This document shows, one piece after another, positions 50,873-62,428 of a DNA stretch of 64,000 nt. Each line of letters opens with the position of its first letter. Position 1 is the stretch's first letter. The position numbers and the translations under genes are program-made. This DNA is from Flaveria trinervia (Eukaryota > Streptophyta > Magnoliopsida > Asterales > Asteraceae), in the NCBI GenBank assembly GCA_025506515.1, contig CM046443.1, forward strand, positions 93,523,849 to 93,587,848. The letters run 5' to 3'. A model generated the notes under the pieces. It saw only the letters and a program-made list of their open reading frames with translations. It had not been told where the DNA came from and searched no databases.

Positions 50873-52987
50873 TGCTTATATAAATGATTAACCAGTACAA
50901 TAGTTTAGATTATTAACATTAAAATATACGTAAGTTTTACGTTAATTTATTATTTGCATGTGTATGTGTCTTTACTATTATTTATCATATGCAATATAAC
51001 ATGTGTTTCTCGTTTTTTATTTTTATTATTATTATTAACTTTTTTGTACACTTTAGGATTCATATTAATAATTTAGAGCAAATAAATAAAAATAAAGGAC
51101 AGTGATGACACTTGTACTAAACAAGTATATTTAAAAAGTACAGAGATGATACTTGGACTAGAGAAGCCGAGAAGGGACTCACAACACCTAACAACGAGGT
51201 TAAGAAACATTTCTTCAAGAGCAAGGTAAAAACTAGGGTTACATATGAAGCGGTTTTTAAATAAACTCTCATGATTAAATCACATATAAAGTGTTAAAAA
51301 ATGTAGACATATTAAGTGTATACCTCTCGAAGTACATTCCGACTTTTTGATAAATAAGTTTTCATATAGTTATGTTAAAGTCTTTTTAATCACATAGATA
51401 TGGTGTTTTTAGAGTATAATTGTTATATACCGTAATATATATAGGATATTAATGTTTATTGTATAAATCTACTTGTTTAGTTATACGTCTTGTGATCTTT
51501 ATACATTATAACTTAATTGTTCAATAATACTGATTTGGAATTTTACAATTTTAAATGATATATGAGCTATTGTTTTGATTAACTTTCTCTGTGGCGTGAC
51601 TAAAAATTTAAATCCTAGTTGTCGCCTTCAAAATCAAACCTTAATAGGGCATTGCTACCGCCATCACCGCTTGGTCCCACCTTCATTTTCGTTTCATTTT
51701 TTGTCTATATTCTAGTTTTCATGAATGGACTTCGTTATAGGTTGAAGATTCAAGTCACTCATTCAAAAAAAATTCGGACATCCTTTAAGTGTTATCATCA
51801 CCACCATCAAAACAGCCATAGCCCGGTTAGGTTTAAACGAAAGCCGCCACTTCATTTTCTTATTTTTATTTATCGTGTTTTAGTCGTAGCAAGGACCGTG
51901 GTCCAAGGCTACCAATCTAATACTTGATTTAAAGTGATTAACAAGTTTTATCTACTGATCTCATCTCTTAAGCTACGAATCCAAGAGATTACTATTTGCC
52001 CACGACCACCAACTTTACTTTATTTTTCTTTTTGGATCTATAAATCTTAAATCTTGATATGTGAATCTAAGACACCGCCACTTAAGTTTGCTTTGTGTGA
52101 TATTTTAGGAGGTAAGTTTGTTTGTTTATGTTGTCGTGCCGACTAACTTTTAACCACCATTCCAAACACATAGCTTAAAATTTTAATTATAGCACATAAC
52201 TTGGAGCACTCAGCCACTAACCGGCTTAGGCGTTTTTTAAAAGAACGTATACACCAGATGTGTGACATAACTTTAGTTTTATGTAGGTCTGGGAGGGAAC
52301 GAATAATTTCCCGATCTGATGGATGAAACCTTATGTACACGTTATGCAGGATGCTATTTCTAATTGATGCAAACCCTAGACTTCAAGGTCATAAAACAAT
52401 AACTTTCCAAAAAAACTCTCAAAATAATGGGAAAGTCATTATCCCTGACTACTTCTTAAAAGTTGGTTATTATTCAAAAAAGGAAAGTGAAAAAGATAAC
52501 AAGAATCGGTTTGAGAATCTAGATTTTTTCACTGATCTCTGATGTACATACATCTATCATCATCAAATTTACATTAACTACTATAAATTCTAACATGTAT
52601 AAGTATGATGTGGTACTATTCATTGAAAGGCGGATTCTAATCTAAAAATTATCAAAACAAAATTGTGTTTTTCACAAATAATATCTTAGTGAATAAGCGT
52701 ATGGGTCTTTTTTATAAGTCAAAATTTATGAAGAGTCAATCCCATTATTAAGTGATAATATTTAAGGATTTAATTTAATCTTTCTTCCCCTGCGAAATAC
52801 AGCAGAAATAACATTTCTGTAGTCGTACTAAGAATATTCTTTCTAGAAACTCTTTAATCCATCACATGTAGCAAGTACTTATTTTTATTTAGGTTTTTTC
52901 TTAGTCTATTCAGCTATTGAACTTGATTTCCCTCTACACTTGATATTAGAGAGTTCAACAGCTTAAAGAGCTTCTTAAAAGGTCAGT
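50873..52987. other. Intergenic DNA, no gene recognised
   Basis: No frame longer than about 100 codons and no conserved motif was found. Nothing structural stands out. Confidence 0.5.
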
Positions 52988-52991
52988 CCTC

Positions 52992-53607
52992 TGTCACAGA
53001 CTAATCGATCAGCTAACGTGCAGCACTTAGATTCGTTCTAAGTCAGCCTTCTCGGTTTCAGGTGGATGGATTATGCAGCGGAAGTCTTAGTAAGGAAACG
53101 TTAGATTTATAGTGCGCAGGTAAGATGCTTGTGATGTATGTTTACAACACAAGTAAAATGCTTGTATTACAAAGAACACAAGTACAATGGTTGAAAGTTA
53201 CAAGGAACTTAGGTGTGTGCAAATGAAGCATCGCCATCCTATTTATACTAGTCACAAGTACTCTAGATTGTTCTATAGCTAGACAAATCTTTACATAATA
53301 TCTAAGACAAGATTTTACTTGGGATTCTCTAGATCTCTTATGGTCTTTCATGGTTTCTCCATGGCTGATTTTTGTAATGTTCTCTAGATAGTTCTAGGGT
53401 CTTTAAGGGCTGCACAACCTGCTCCTTTATAGCAACCTTTTGTGCTCGGTCTCTAGCACGTCCTGGGACGTTCTAGAGTCTTCCAACGCTTCATTGTTGC
53501 TGTAGAATTATGTGGGTTGTTCTGGAGTCTTCCGGGCAGCCTTGCTTGCTTTGTAAGTGCCCCTAAAAATTAGGGTGTTGCGATCTACGTTTTGGCGGGT
53601 CGTGACT
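52992..53607 (-). repeat. 3' LTR of the gag-protease element
   Basis: It starts TGTCACAGACTAATCG and ends GCGGGTCGTGAC; the final A is lost. The PPT (GGTGGGGGAGAAA on the minus strand, 53608-53620) abuts it. Confidence 0.85.
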
Positions 53608-54272
53608 TTCTCCCCCACCTAATGCCACGACGTCCTCGTTGTGTTGCCTGGATGCCTCATGAGTTGTCTTCATGAGTTTCAAGATAGAAACGATTTTTCC
53701 TCGATGCCTTGTATCTGGCTCCAAGGTAACGGTGTGCACTTGGTCTCCCTTGATGATGTACATGGTGTTGATAAACGATATTGGGCAGGCTTTGGCTTTC
53801 CGGAAGAAGTCCATCCCTAGCACAATATCATAATCTTCTAATGGGACAACTAAGAAGTGCAGCTTGCCTGTCCACGTGCCCATCTTTCTCTTCACGCCCC
53901 ATGCTGCTCCTTCTATTGGTTTGGGGTCTCCAGAGGCGCCCTTGATCCATCCTTTTTGCATGGTGATCCGTAGGCCAAGTCTTCGAGCCTCCTTAGGTGA
54001 GATGAAGTTGTGGCTTGCTCGGGTATCAACCAACGCTTTCACCATTTGTCCTTTTATTTCCATGTTTATAAATCGAAGTCCTTTTGATTCCGTCTTTGGG
54101 TTGTCTTTGATCATGGTCGGGTTTGATTGGTTTGCCATCACCAAGGGTTTGCCTTCAACTGTACTTAAAGTATTAAGTAGTTGAAGTTGCATTGCTCCCA
54201 AACGAACCTCTTCTGGTTCTGATGGTTCATCATCAGATCTGATCAAGGCTGTCAATCTAGCCTTTTTCAGAC
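53608..54272 (-). pseudogene. Retropepsin-like protease domain of the short LTR element
   Basis: The minus-strand frame contains ALVDTRASHNFIS, the flap-side pattern and IVLGMDFF (the hydrophobic-hydrophobic-G region), in the usual order of a retrotransposon aspartic protease. The catalytic Asp-Thr-Gly is Asp-Thr-Arg here, so the enzyme is predicted inactive. The frame runs on a few codons through the PPT into the LTR. No RT follows. Confidence 0.8.
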
Positions 54273-54274
54273 AA

Positions 54275-54330
54275 TCTCACGCGTTGTGCGGTCCATCGCA
54301 AAGGAAACATCCTTTGGTTTCTTGTACCTC
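54275..54330 (-). pseudogene. CCHC zinc-knuckle remnant with an in-frame stop
   Basis: A CX2CX3HX4C-like knuckle (GCFLCDGPHNA, stop, DCLKKA) is interrupted by TGA in place of a sense codon. It lies between gag and protease, as in intact elements. Confidence 0.65.
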
Positions 54331-54470
54331 CTTCCCATATCTTGGGGGTCGTCAGTTGTCTCCCCTTCGAATCTAATTTTGGTTATTATTGTGGGGTCTC
54401 ACTCCCCTACCTTTTGCATCGTTATCCTCCGTAACGATGGGTTTTTGTGATCTCCTTTCTCTATGGTCGA

Positions 54471-55412
54471 TCAAGCTTTCAGCAACATGATGGCTGAGGA
54501 CAAGTCTTGAACATTTCTTCGTTCAAGTTCAGTTCTTGCCCATGTTTGTAAGCCATCGATGACGTATATGAGAGAGTCCTTTGGTGACAAGTCCGGAATT
54601 TCTAGCACAAGGGTACTGAAATCTTTAACATAGTCTTTGATGCTACCCTTTTGCTTTAGATTACGAAACCGAATTTTTGCTTCGTGTTCAGCATTTTCCG
54701 GATAAAATTGTTTCTTGATTTCTCTTAAGAAATCAGCCCAAGTTTGTATGGTGCACGTACCTCTCTCAATCTCCATGTGTTTTCGACGCCACCATAAAGC
54801 TACGGTCTCTTTCAAGTAAAGAGTTGTTGTCTTGATCTTCTTGGCGTCATCGACAATGTCGATGGCCTCGAAGTATTGCTCCATCTCCCAAAGAAAGTCA
54901 TCCACCGCCCTTGCATCTCGTTTTCCAACGAATGGTGATGGTTTGGGGATGTCTACCTTTGAAGAAGCATGGATTATTTTGTCACCTCCGATTGCTAGTA
55001 AACGCTTGCAAACACTTAATTCGGTTTGCAAGTTTTTGATCTCTCTCTCGAAGGTTGCTTTGAGTTGACCTAACTCCCTTGTAAATGCCTCTTCCATCTC
55101 CTTCCTTATCAAGGAGAGGGAGAGTTTGAGATCGCTTCTCATCTCGTTGAAGTCATTGCCTAACGACTCGACATGTTGTAAAGAGTCGTAGGTATGTGTT
55201 TTGAAGATATCGATTTCAGCCTTGAATTCAACCATTTCGTTCTTTAATTCAGACAATCCTACCTTGAAATCTTTAAATCTTTTGTCCAAGCTTGCAGCCA
55301 AGTCTTTGGACATACCTCGGGTTTTCTTATCACCTTTACGAGTCTCCTCCCGTCCACGGGTCTCGTCTCCGGCAACGCCTGCAACTACAACTTTTTCTGA
55401 AATAGATGCCAT
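54471..55412 (-). CDS. gag: Retrotransposon gag (capsid-type) protein
   Basis: The open frame has 313 codons. The N-terminal 150 residues are charged and predicted coiled coil (repeated DLKLSLSLIRKEMEEAF-like heptads). Residues about 155-300 match the Retrotrans_gag pattern: FLWEMEQYFEA, then LYLKETVALWWRRK, WADFLREIKKQFYPEN, and a C-terminal LIYVIDGLQTWARTEL. It begins at 55412, 16 bases downstream of the PBS in element orientation. It forms the particle shell in active relatives. It ends before the knuckle, by a stop just past ...AIMLLKA, probably a mutation. Confidence 0.88.
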   Translation of the reverse strand: MASISEKVVVAGVAGDETRGREETRKGDKKTRGMSKDLAASLDKRFKDFKVGLSELKNEMVEFKAEIDIFKTHTYDSLQHVESLGNDFNEMRSDLKLSLSLIRKEMEEAFTRELGQLKATFEREIKNLQTELSVCKRLLAIGGDKIIHASSKVDIPKPSPFVGKRDARAVDDFLWEMEQYFEAIDIVDDAKKIKTTTLYLKETVALWWRRKHMEIERGTCTIQTWADFLREIKKQFYPENAEHEAKIRFRNLKQKGSIKDYVKDFSTLVLEIPDLSPKDSLIYVIDGLQTWARTELERRNVQDLSSAIMLLKA

Positions 55413-55427
55413 CCCAATGAATCAACC

Positions 55428-55441
55428 TGGCTCTGATACCA
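55428..55441 (-). other. Primer-binding site for initiator Met tRNA
   Basis: TGGTATCAGAGCCA on the minus strand lies two bases inside the 5' LTR. Confidence 0.88.
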
Positions 55442-55443
55442 CT

Positions 55444-56066
55444 TGTCACGGACTGAATCGATCAGCTAATGTGCGGCACTTAGATTCGTTCTAAGTCAGC
55501 CTTCTCGGTTTCGGGTGGATGTATTATGCAGCCGAAGTCTTAGTAAGGGAACGTTAGATTTGTAGTGCGCAAGTAAGATGCTTGTGATGTATGTATACAA
55601 CACAAGTAAAAAGCTTGTATTACAAGGACACAAGTACAATGGTTGAAAGTTACAAGGAACTTAGGTGTGTGCAAATGAAGCACCACTATCCTATTTATAC
55701 TAGTCACAAGTACTCTAGATTGTTCTATATCTAGACAAATCTTTACATAATATCTAAGACAAGATTTTACTTAAAATTCTCTAGATCTCTCATGGTCTTT
55801 CATGGTTTCTTCATGGCTGATTTTTATAGTGTTCTCTAGAGAGTTCTAGGGTCTTTAAGGGCTGCACAACCTGCTCCTCTATAGCAGCCTTTTGTGCTTG
55901 GTTTCTAGCACGTCCTGGGATGTTCTAGAGTCTTCCAACGCTGCAATGTTGCTGTAGAATTATGTGGGCTGTTCCAGAGTCTTGCGGGTAGCCTTGCTTG
56001 CTTTGTAAGTGCCCCTATTCGATAAAAATTAGGGTGTTGTGATCTACGTTTTGGCGGGTCGTGACA
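55444..56066 (-). repeat. 5' LTR of the gag-protease element
   Basis: It starts TGTCACGGACTGAATCG and ends GCGGGTCGTGACA on the plus strand. It aligns end to end with 52992-53607. Confidence 0.87.
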
Positions 56067-56379
56067 CCTCGCTCTATTTTGAGGACCTCCAAGACTTTGC
56101 CATGTGTTTCCTAGTTTATATAGGTCTAGTTTTATTGTTAGCATTTCTTCATTGAATGGTTGAACACGTTCATCAATTTCATTTCATTCTTTCTAGGCTT
56201 GCAAGTGACTTACTTCTTCGGTCGTTCTTTTTGTCTTAAGTCATCTTCTTTTCTTTAAAAGCTATAAATTGATTCTTTGCATGTTCTAAGGCTAAATGGA
56301 GAACTGCATGTCTTACTAGTCGATAGAAGCCCATCCATCTACCAACCTACTAGTTCATATCGACCCAGACATGACATAT

Positions 56380-58326
56380 TGTAACACCCGGTTATTCTTT
56401 TAAAAGAAGAATAATAAATGAAGAATAAAATAAGGAAACATCAATAAGCCCAAGTGGAGGGGTTAAAAATGTAAATGGGGATAAAAGTACAAAAGTTGGT
56501 ATAAAGGTGGGTATGGCCGCCCACCCTCACTTCCCATCACTACTTTTCTTCGGTTTAGAGAGAAAGAGCAGAGAAACACACTCGGTTGAAGAAGAAGAAA
56601 AGAAGAGATTAAATTCAATATAAGAATTCAGAGTTTTAAGTGTTCATGTTGGGTTTTTGTCTCGGTTACATGCTTTATGCTTGTGTGTGTGTCCGTGTGT
56701 GTGTGGTTTTTGTGTGTTTTTAGGTGTTTGAACTCATTTGCAAGCGGGTTAGAAGGAAGAAACACCCAAGTTGCACCAGGTGAGTTCTAGACCCCGGTTT
56801 TTACTTGTTTTAAACTCTCTTGGGGCTGAAAATGTATTAAAACGATTTTCAAATGTTTATGTATGTATACTCGTATGTATTATGCATGTTAGATGATGAT
56901 TCTTGGATGCTTATAGGTTGTTCATGTTTAGAATAGCCTTGGTAAGCTTAAAATATATAGGTTTGATGATTGGGTTTGAAAACATCCTAGAAACATGTTG
57001 TACAGAAGGTTCATGCGCCTAGATAAGGCTCATGCGTCTGGGAATGCCTTAGAGGAATTTAAGTGTAACCCATGCGCCTAGAAATATTAGTCGGACGACT
57101 ACGTGGAGGGCCATGCGCCCATTAGTAACCATGCGTCTGAATATTCCCATGCGCCTAAGTTTCCATACGCCCGAATAAACCCATGCGTCTAAGTGTCCAT
57201 GCGTCCGAATGGGTCATACGCCCTGTCCATGAGCCTATGTGTTAAAATAGCTAAGTGTTGGCTGATGCGTTTGTATAGTGATGAAGCGCCTAAACAGGGC
57301 CCATGCGCCGAAATAGTGTCTAAGCGCCTAACACTTAGAATTTAATACAAAATTCTTAGGAGTTTGTGCTCTTAGGGTTTTGACCGAGGTTTGACTAGGG
57401 TTTATTAATGATGGGTTTCATGCATGATTATGATTGCCTTATGATTGTTCCTTATTATTATTGCTATTATTATTATTACTTATAGTGTGTGACTTTACGT
57501 GGTTGTTTATTATCGTAACGTAAAGTATATTGTAATAATAAAGAGAAAGAGCAATAAAGAAGAGGAGATGAACATTAATAAAATGTTAACAAGTCTTGCA
57601 AGCTTACAGGAGGTACACGACCATGTTGTCGTTAGCTCAACTATGTTGCGGGTTAGCTACCCTATTATGCACACAGAGCCAGTCAATTGAGATTGGCAGA
57701 CCTTTGCAGCGTACCCTAGGTGATGGGTCAGCCTTGTATCCAGTAAACAAAACCCTTTCGAGGGATATAGATGGCCTATCACCAGTTTTCACCGCGCATA
57801 CAGTTTAGGGTATTGCTCATTGGTCCATACAGATAGTGAAAGATAAAGATAAAAGAATACAGAGTAAACAAGGCATACAGTAAAGAGAACGAACAGTATT
57901 TGTTCATATAGTTAATGCGTGCTCGCTACAAAGTAAAGAGTTGTATTTCACAGAAAGAGTATTTTTCATATACAACATACAGAAAGTATTTTATTACTTT
58001 TAAAACTGACACTCACTCAGCAATGCTGACTTTTATACATTTTCAGTTGGCAGGTAATTATTGCTGAGGATGGCACGAGGGTGAAGCTACTCGACAGGAA
58101 AATACTGACATCCATTCGTATTTCATATTGCTGTTGTTTTGTAATGCAATCAAACAGTTCTTTTGTAATCGATTAACAATAGTATATTGCTTAACAAAAG
58201 TCTTTTAATGAAATGAATGGTTTTTGTTAAAATGATTCCGTTGCTTAAGTTTGTATATTTATAATGTTTTAAGGTATTTAATGCTTGAATGACCAACTGT
58301 GGGGTCTACGGAAACGAGGCCTTACA
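56380..58326 (+). mobile_element. Solo LTR of a third Gypsy-type family (1,947 bp)
   Basis: It begins TGTAACACCCGGTTATTC and ends ACGAGGCCTTACA. The flanks are CATAT (56375-56379) and CATAC (58327-58331), a five-base duplication with one mismatch. No internal retroelement domain adjoins it. It carries a 17-bp degenerate repeat array (57004-57333) and the module shared with the other LTR families (58013-58059). Minor frames inside (near 57500-57800) are not conserved proteins. Confidence 0.75.
57004..57333. repeat. Degenerate CCATGCGYCT repeat array in the solo LTR
   Basis: About fourteen copies of a unit near CCATGCGCCTAAGTGT, spaced about 16-20 bp apart with some longer gaps. The core varies among ATGCGCC, ATGCGTC and ATACGCC, mainly at CpG positions. 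Confidence 0.8.
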
Positions 58327-58331
58327 CATAC

Positions 58332-59064
58332 ACTCTTTAATTGAATAGAAACATTCTTTTTATAGCTTGAAACATTTGTAAGTCAATTCAAATAGATAGG
58401 AGAGTTCAGAACTAGCAGCAAACCCTTTTTGTCTTTCTTTTTAACAATTTAATCAGGATGATTAACTGGTTGGAAATGTATTTTCTTTTACTTAAAACTA
58501 AAGTTAGTACATCCTTTCCGATTGATTCTTATGCTATGAACTCAGGTAACTCGAGCAGAATCCACCTTTTGGCTAGCATAGCCATTCGTGAATAGCGCCA
58601 AACGAAGTTTTGAAACTAAGTTCATCAACCTATCGTTTTTTCCTTGGTCTTGGTACTACCTTCGTCTATCTGCTTGAAAAAGGACTCTTTTTTGTCCTTT
58701 CTTTGTCTTGATTTTGAAAATTGAGTGGCAGGTAACTACCTTTGATTCTTTCTTGCAAATGTCAGGGTGAGACCTAAAGATCTATCATAAACTATACATT
58801 TTCAACTTAAATCTTTATAAAATGTCACACAACTATGTTCTAACATTCTATATAGTCATAGCCTTTGATCCATTAGAATGGAAGTTTCTAGTGGATCATA
58901 TGACTTTATACTATGTAAGGCTAGACCAGTAACTTCCCTCCCTTATTAGAAAAAATCTAAACTTTTTAAAATGTATCGAGTCCAAACATTTACGTGCCTT
59001 TTGGTTTTGCTTATGTTTCAATTATATTTTGATCGCCACTTATATATTATAGATAGTATATTTC
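58332..59064. other. Intergenic DNA
   Basis: No gene, RNA or repeat boundary was recognised here. Confidence 0.45.
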
Positions 59065-59065
59065 G

Positions 59066-59510
59066 TGGGCGGCCCTGAGGGGGGGGGGGCAAAGTGAACG
59101 ATTGCCTAGGGCCCAATCTCCTCAGGGGCCCTAAATTTTTAAAATTTATATTATATATGTATGTATATATATTTTTTTTAAAACAACTATAGGTTATTAA
59201 CAAAGTAATAAACAACCCAATAATAAGTTAATTATTTGACCTATTGAAACTTAGGGTCCGTTAACATTTCAATTAGTTTATTCCACTATCATATATCAAG
59301 TCTAAACTCATTTTAAACTCTAGGAAAGTCTGACGATTCGTTTAAGTAACTTAGATTATGTTGCCATAATACTTTTGTTTATTGGTATAACAATTATTGT
59401 TATATTATAGATTTTTTAGGTATGGATTATTGAGTTTATATCTTAGGGGCCCATTTTTTTCTACCGTCTACAGTCCAAATTTTTTTAAGGACTCTCGGGA
59501 CGAGCCTTGT
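59066..59510. mobile_element. Probable hAT-type MITE with GGCCCTGAG-like termini
   Basis: GGGCGGCCCTGAG at the left faces CTCGGGACGAGCC at the right as an imperfect inverted repeat. Inside are AGGGCCC/GGGGCCC blocks and a 12-G run (about 59080-59091). This is typical of abundant plant hAT MITEs. Target duplication was not resolved. Confidence 0.45.
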
Positions 59511-60022
59511 ATAATTTTACATCAACCATCAAGTTGATTGTATATAGGGCGTAGACATGGTGCACCTCCAATAGCGGACCAATCTATTTGCCTAAAATTG
59601 GTGGAACGTGACACTAGTAAATAAATTTATTTTATATACAAAAGTTTTAGTGACACTATAATTCCGATTACGAGTCTATAATAAGTAGCTATTCCAACTT
59701 GTAAGTAGTAGCATGGTTAGTGGTTAATCATTTACTCTTCTCATTTCTTTCACTTTGGGCCACTTCTTAAGACTAGGCTTTTCTTTTACATTATGTATCT
59801 ATGATTATTAGTTGATGAAAACCTAACTGATTAGTGTTATTTAACTTTGATTTTTTATATTGATTTTCATGTCATATCAGGATGTATTTCAAATGATTAA
59901 TCATTCTTTCATGTTTGTGTCTTTTGGATTGGTAGATCCCAACCTAATCACATAATTGCCGTTCAAAACAAACTATTCTGGTAATCAATAACCTCAACTT
60001 TTCATAATTTTAGATTTTGCTT

Positions 60023-60235
60023 TTTTTAACGGCAAATGTACGACCTGAGTTCAGAGGAAATATGTTATGTTAATTGGGCTCACCTATCTGTTTCTCAGCC
60101 GAAACCGCACCGCGAACCCTCTCAGGAGAAAACTCATTGCTGAGAAAAAACATCATATCTCAACTCAAACATTTTGCTTAGAGTGAAAGTTGAACCTATA
60201 ATCTCCCTTTATTTATATGTCATGGGTACCTCATC
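60023..60235 (-). mobile_element. tRNA-derived SINE, copy 2 (213 bp, 5'-truncated)
   Basis: It aligns with the SINE at 21191-21422 over body, B box (GGTTCAACTTTCAC, minus strand) and A-tail. It is flanked by a perfect 13-bp duplication, TTAGATTTTGCTT, at 60010-60022 and 60236-60248. The A-box end is missing, consistent with 5' truncation during target-primed integration. Confidence 0.8.
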
Positions 60236-60248
60236 TTAGATTTTGCTT

Positions 60249-62428
60249 GTTAATTAACTTCACTACCCCACCAACTCAAATAAAAGGAATTTAATAGCTT
60301 ATAACAAACCGATTAGTGTTTAAACTGTAACACCCTATGCAAATCTCATATCGGCCATGAACAAGAAAGATATTGGGTTCATAAGTAACGTCCTGCGTTT
60401 AATATCACCAACATGTTTTGAGAGTATTTGTTGTGAATGAGAAAAATCATTATACTTAAACGTGCTTAGGTGACGGCAATCTGAAGGTGGGTGACCCCAG
60501 GAAAATTTTCACTTAAACAACCAAAAGTAAATCCTTAAACTACTCGTAAACCAAACAAACAATATCCGTGATACAAGTGATGGTATGTTACATAAACCAA
60601 CTGCACAAGACTAGCTGACAAGTTAAATAAACCTTTCTAGAATGTAGTATTAAAATTTTGATTATTTTCGATAAGCACACCCTATGAAGTATTATATATA
60701 GCTTAATATCAAATACATAATAGCACCGGTAAAAAAAGTGTTAGGTAGACCTTTGCATGTGGTTGAAATTGTTAAAGATATCTTGATGGAGGCAATAATA
60801 CGGGAAAGAGAATAGTAGAAGCAACGAATTAAGATTGGGGCATGTGTCAAGTGAGGAAACTTCACTCATGCCTACAACACTAGATTTTTTATTCAAAGTT
60901 TTTCGAGAACCCAACACCTCATCAATAATATCTTTCATTAACATGAAGAAACATACCACCACATCTCATATCCTTTTGCTTCCTAAAAGTCGAATCTTGG
61001 CTTCTAAAAAACATTTGTTCTTTCCGTTTATGGAATTATATTTCAAAACATCAATCATATTCAAAATCCTTCATTTACTTATACCATCACTTCAAACATG
61101 CACAAATATTTTAATGTTTTAAGGTAAACGGGACGTAATTAATATGATTTATTCCAGACTACCATAACACTAATTCTAACTTTTATTTTTGTTGTCGAGA
61201 GCAATCTTACTAAATAATCCATTCATTGGTTACACTTAATGTTCATTTCATTTTCCTCACGGTAATGATTATGAGTGAAACGGGGAAACATCCAACGCAT
61301 GGGAGTCAAAATTTGTGGAAATGAAGTGTAAATCAATAATAATTATGCTAATGGCATTGCACTTGACAACAAAAACGAAAATTAGAATTATTATTGAACA
61401 AATTGACAATTAGCTTATTATCGATAATAGGTCATATTTTGAATTAGTAAAATCAAATTTGTTAAAAAACAAGAAGTGGCTATCGATAACTTTTAACATC
61501 CATCCTACTAACAATAAGATCATGTTAACACATATTGTATTCGTTGGGCCGCAAGTAACCTGAACATGGTTAAAGGTGAAACCATTGATAAATGAGCTCA
61601 AACCAATAACATCTACAAACAAGAGACTTGAATGCTTACTTTTATGCTCCCATCCTTTAAATGTTATATAAATTTTGTTTACATTTCAAGATTTGTAAAT
61701 TTACAGTAGAAAAAACTACATAAAGAAGAAAATTTACATCTTCTCTAATGTCTTGGTAAAGAGAATCATAATTAAGAAATTACTAAATTCGGATTATGAT
61801 CCATCAAAAATTAGTATCATCGAATGACGTATTAAAAAGGTAAAACTCCATTTTTTGGGGAGCAATAACTAATCTTGTTGATATTAAATACTCACATGAC
61901 GTCATTAAGAAATTTATTTTCATTCGACATGATAATATTTTAGACATATCACTTATTTTAATGTTTTATATCAAAACCACCTGATTCTAAACTAGGATGT
62001 TTTTCAATTTTTTTATGTCGAATAATGACCACAAACCACCGACATTATTATCATTTTTTATAAACAGAAATAACTAAATAAAAACATTGTATGTACACTA
62101 CGCATCAAGAGTTGTACCCAAACACACAAGCATTCAATACGATTACATAAAAAAGGTGAAAATCAGAAAATGCATGATCAAACCACGTAGCATTCATTCC
62201 TTCACCTAATTCAAAGTACCATAAACATTTTCCCACTCACGTGCACTATCACGTGCCTTATCTTAACGGCAACACTAACATCGACACACCTTAACCACTC
62301 GTCCGTTACTTTTAACGGTAACGGAGTTCACCTACATATTTATATAATATATATTCATCAGTATAACAAAAATAAACAAATAACTCCCTAATTTCGTACA
62401 AAAATCCTAAACGTTCCCGGATCCGGGT
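60249..62428. other. Intergenic DNA downstream of the CRF gene
   Basis: No gene was recognised. Two CACGTG motifs at about 62239 and 62250 lie in the 3' flank of the CRF gene; their relevance is unknown. Confidence 0.5.

Larger units (their letters stand above)
52992..56066 (-). mobile_element. Short LTR retrotransposon encoding only gag and protease
   Basis: Two LTRs of about 0.62 kb (52992-53607 and 55444-56066) have TGTCAC...GTGACA ends and are flanked by CCTC (52988-52991 and 56067-56070). The minus-strand internal region of 1.84 kb carries a PBS, gag, a zinc-knuckle remnant and a retropepsin-like domain. A PPT then follows directly, with no reverse transcriptase, RNase H or integrase. 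The compact layout resembles TR-GAG-type non-autonomous elements described in plants. LTR divergence is mostly substitutions. Confidence 0.87.

Noticed and set aside
57499..57808. Small frames in the third solo LTR
   Set aside because: Not protein-like and located in LTR sequence.
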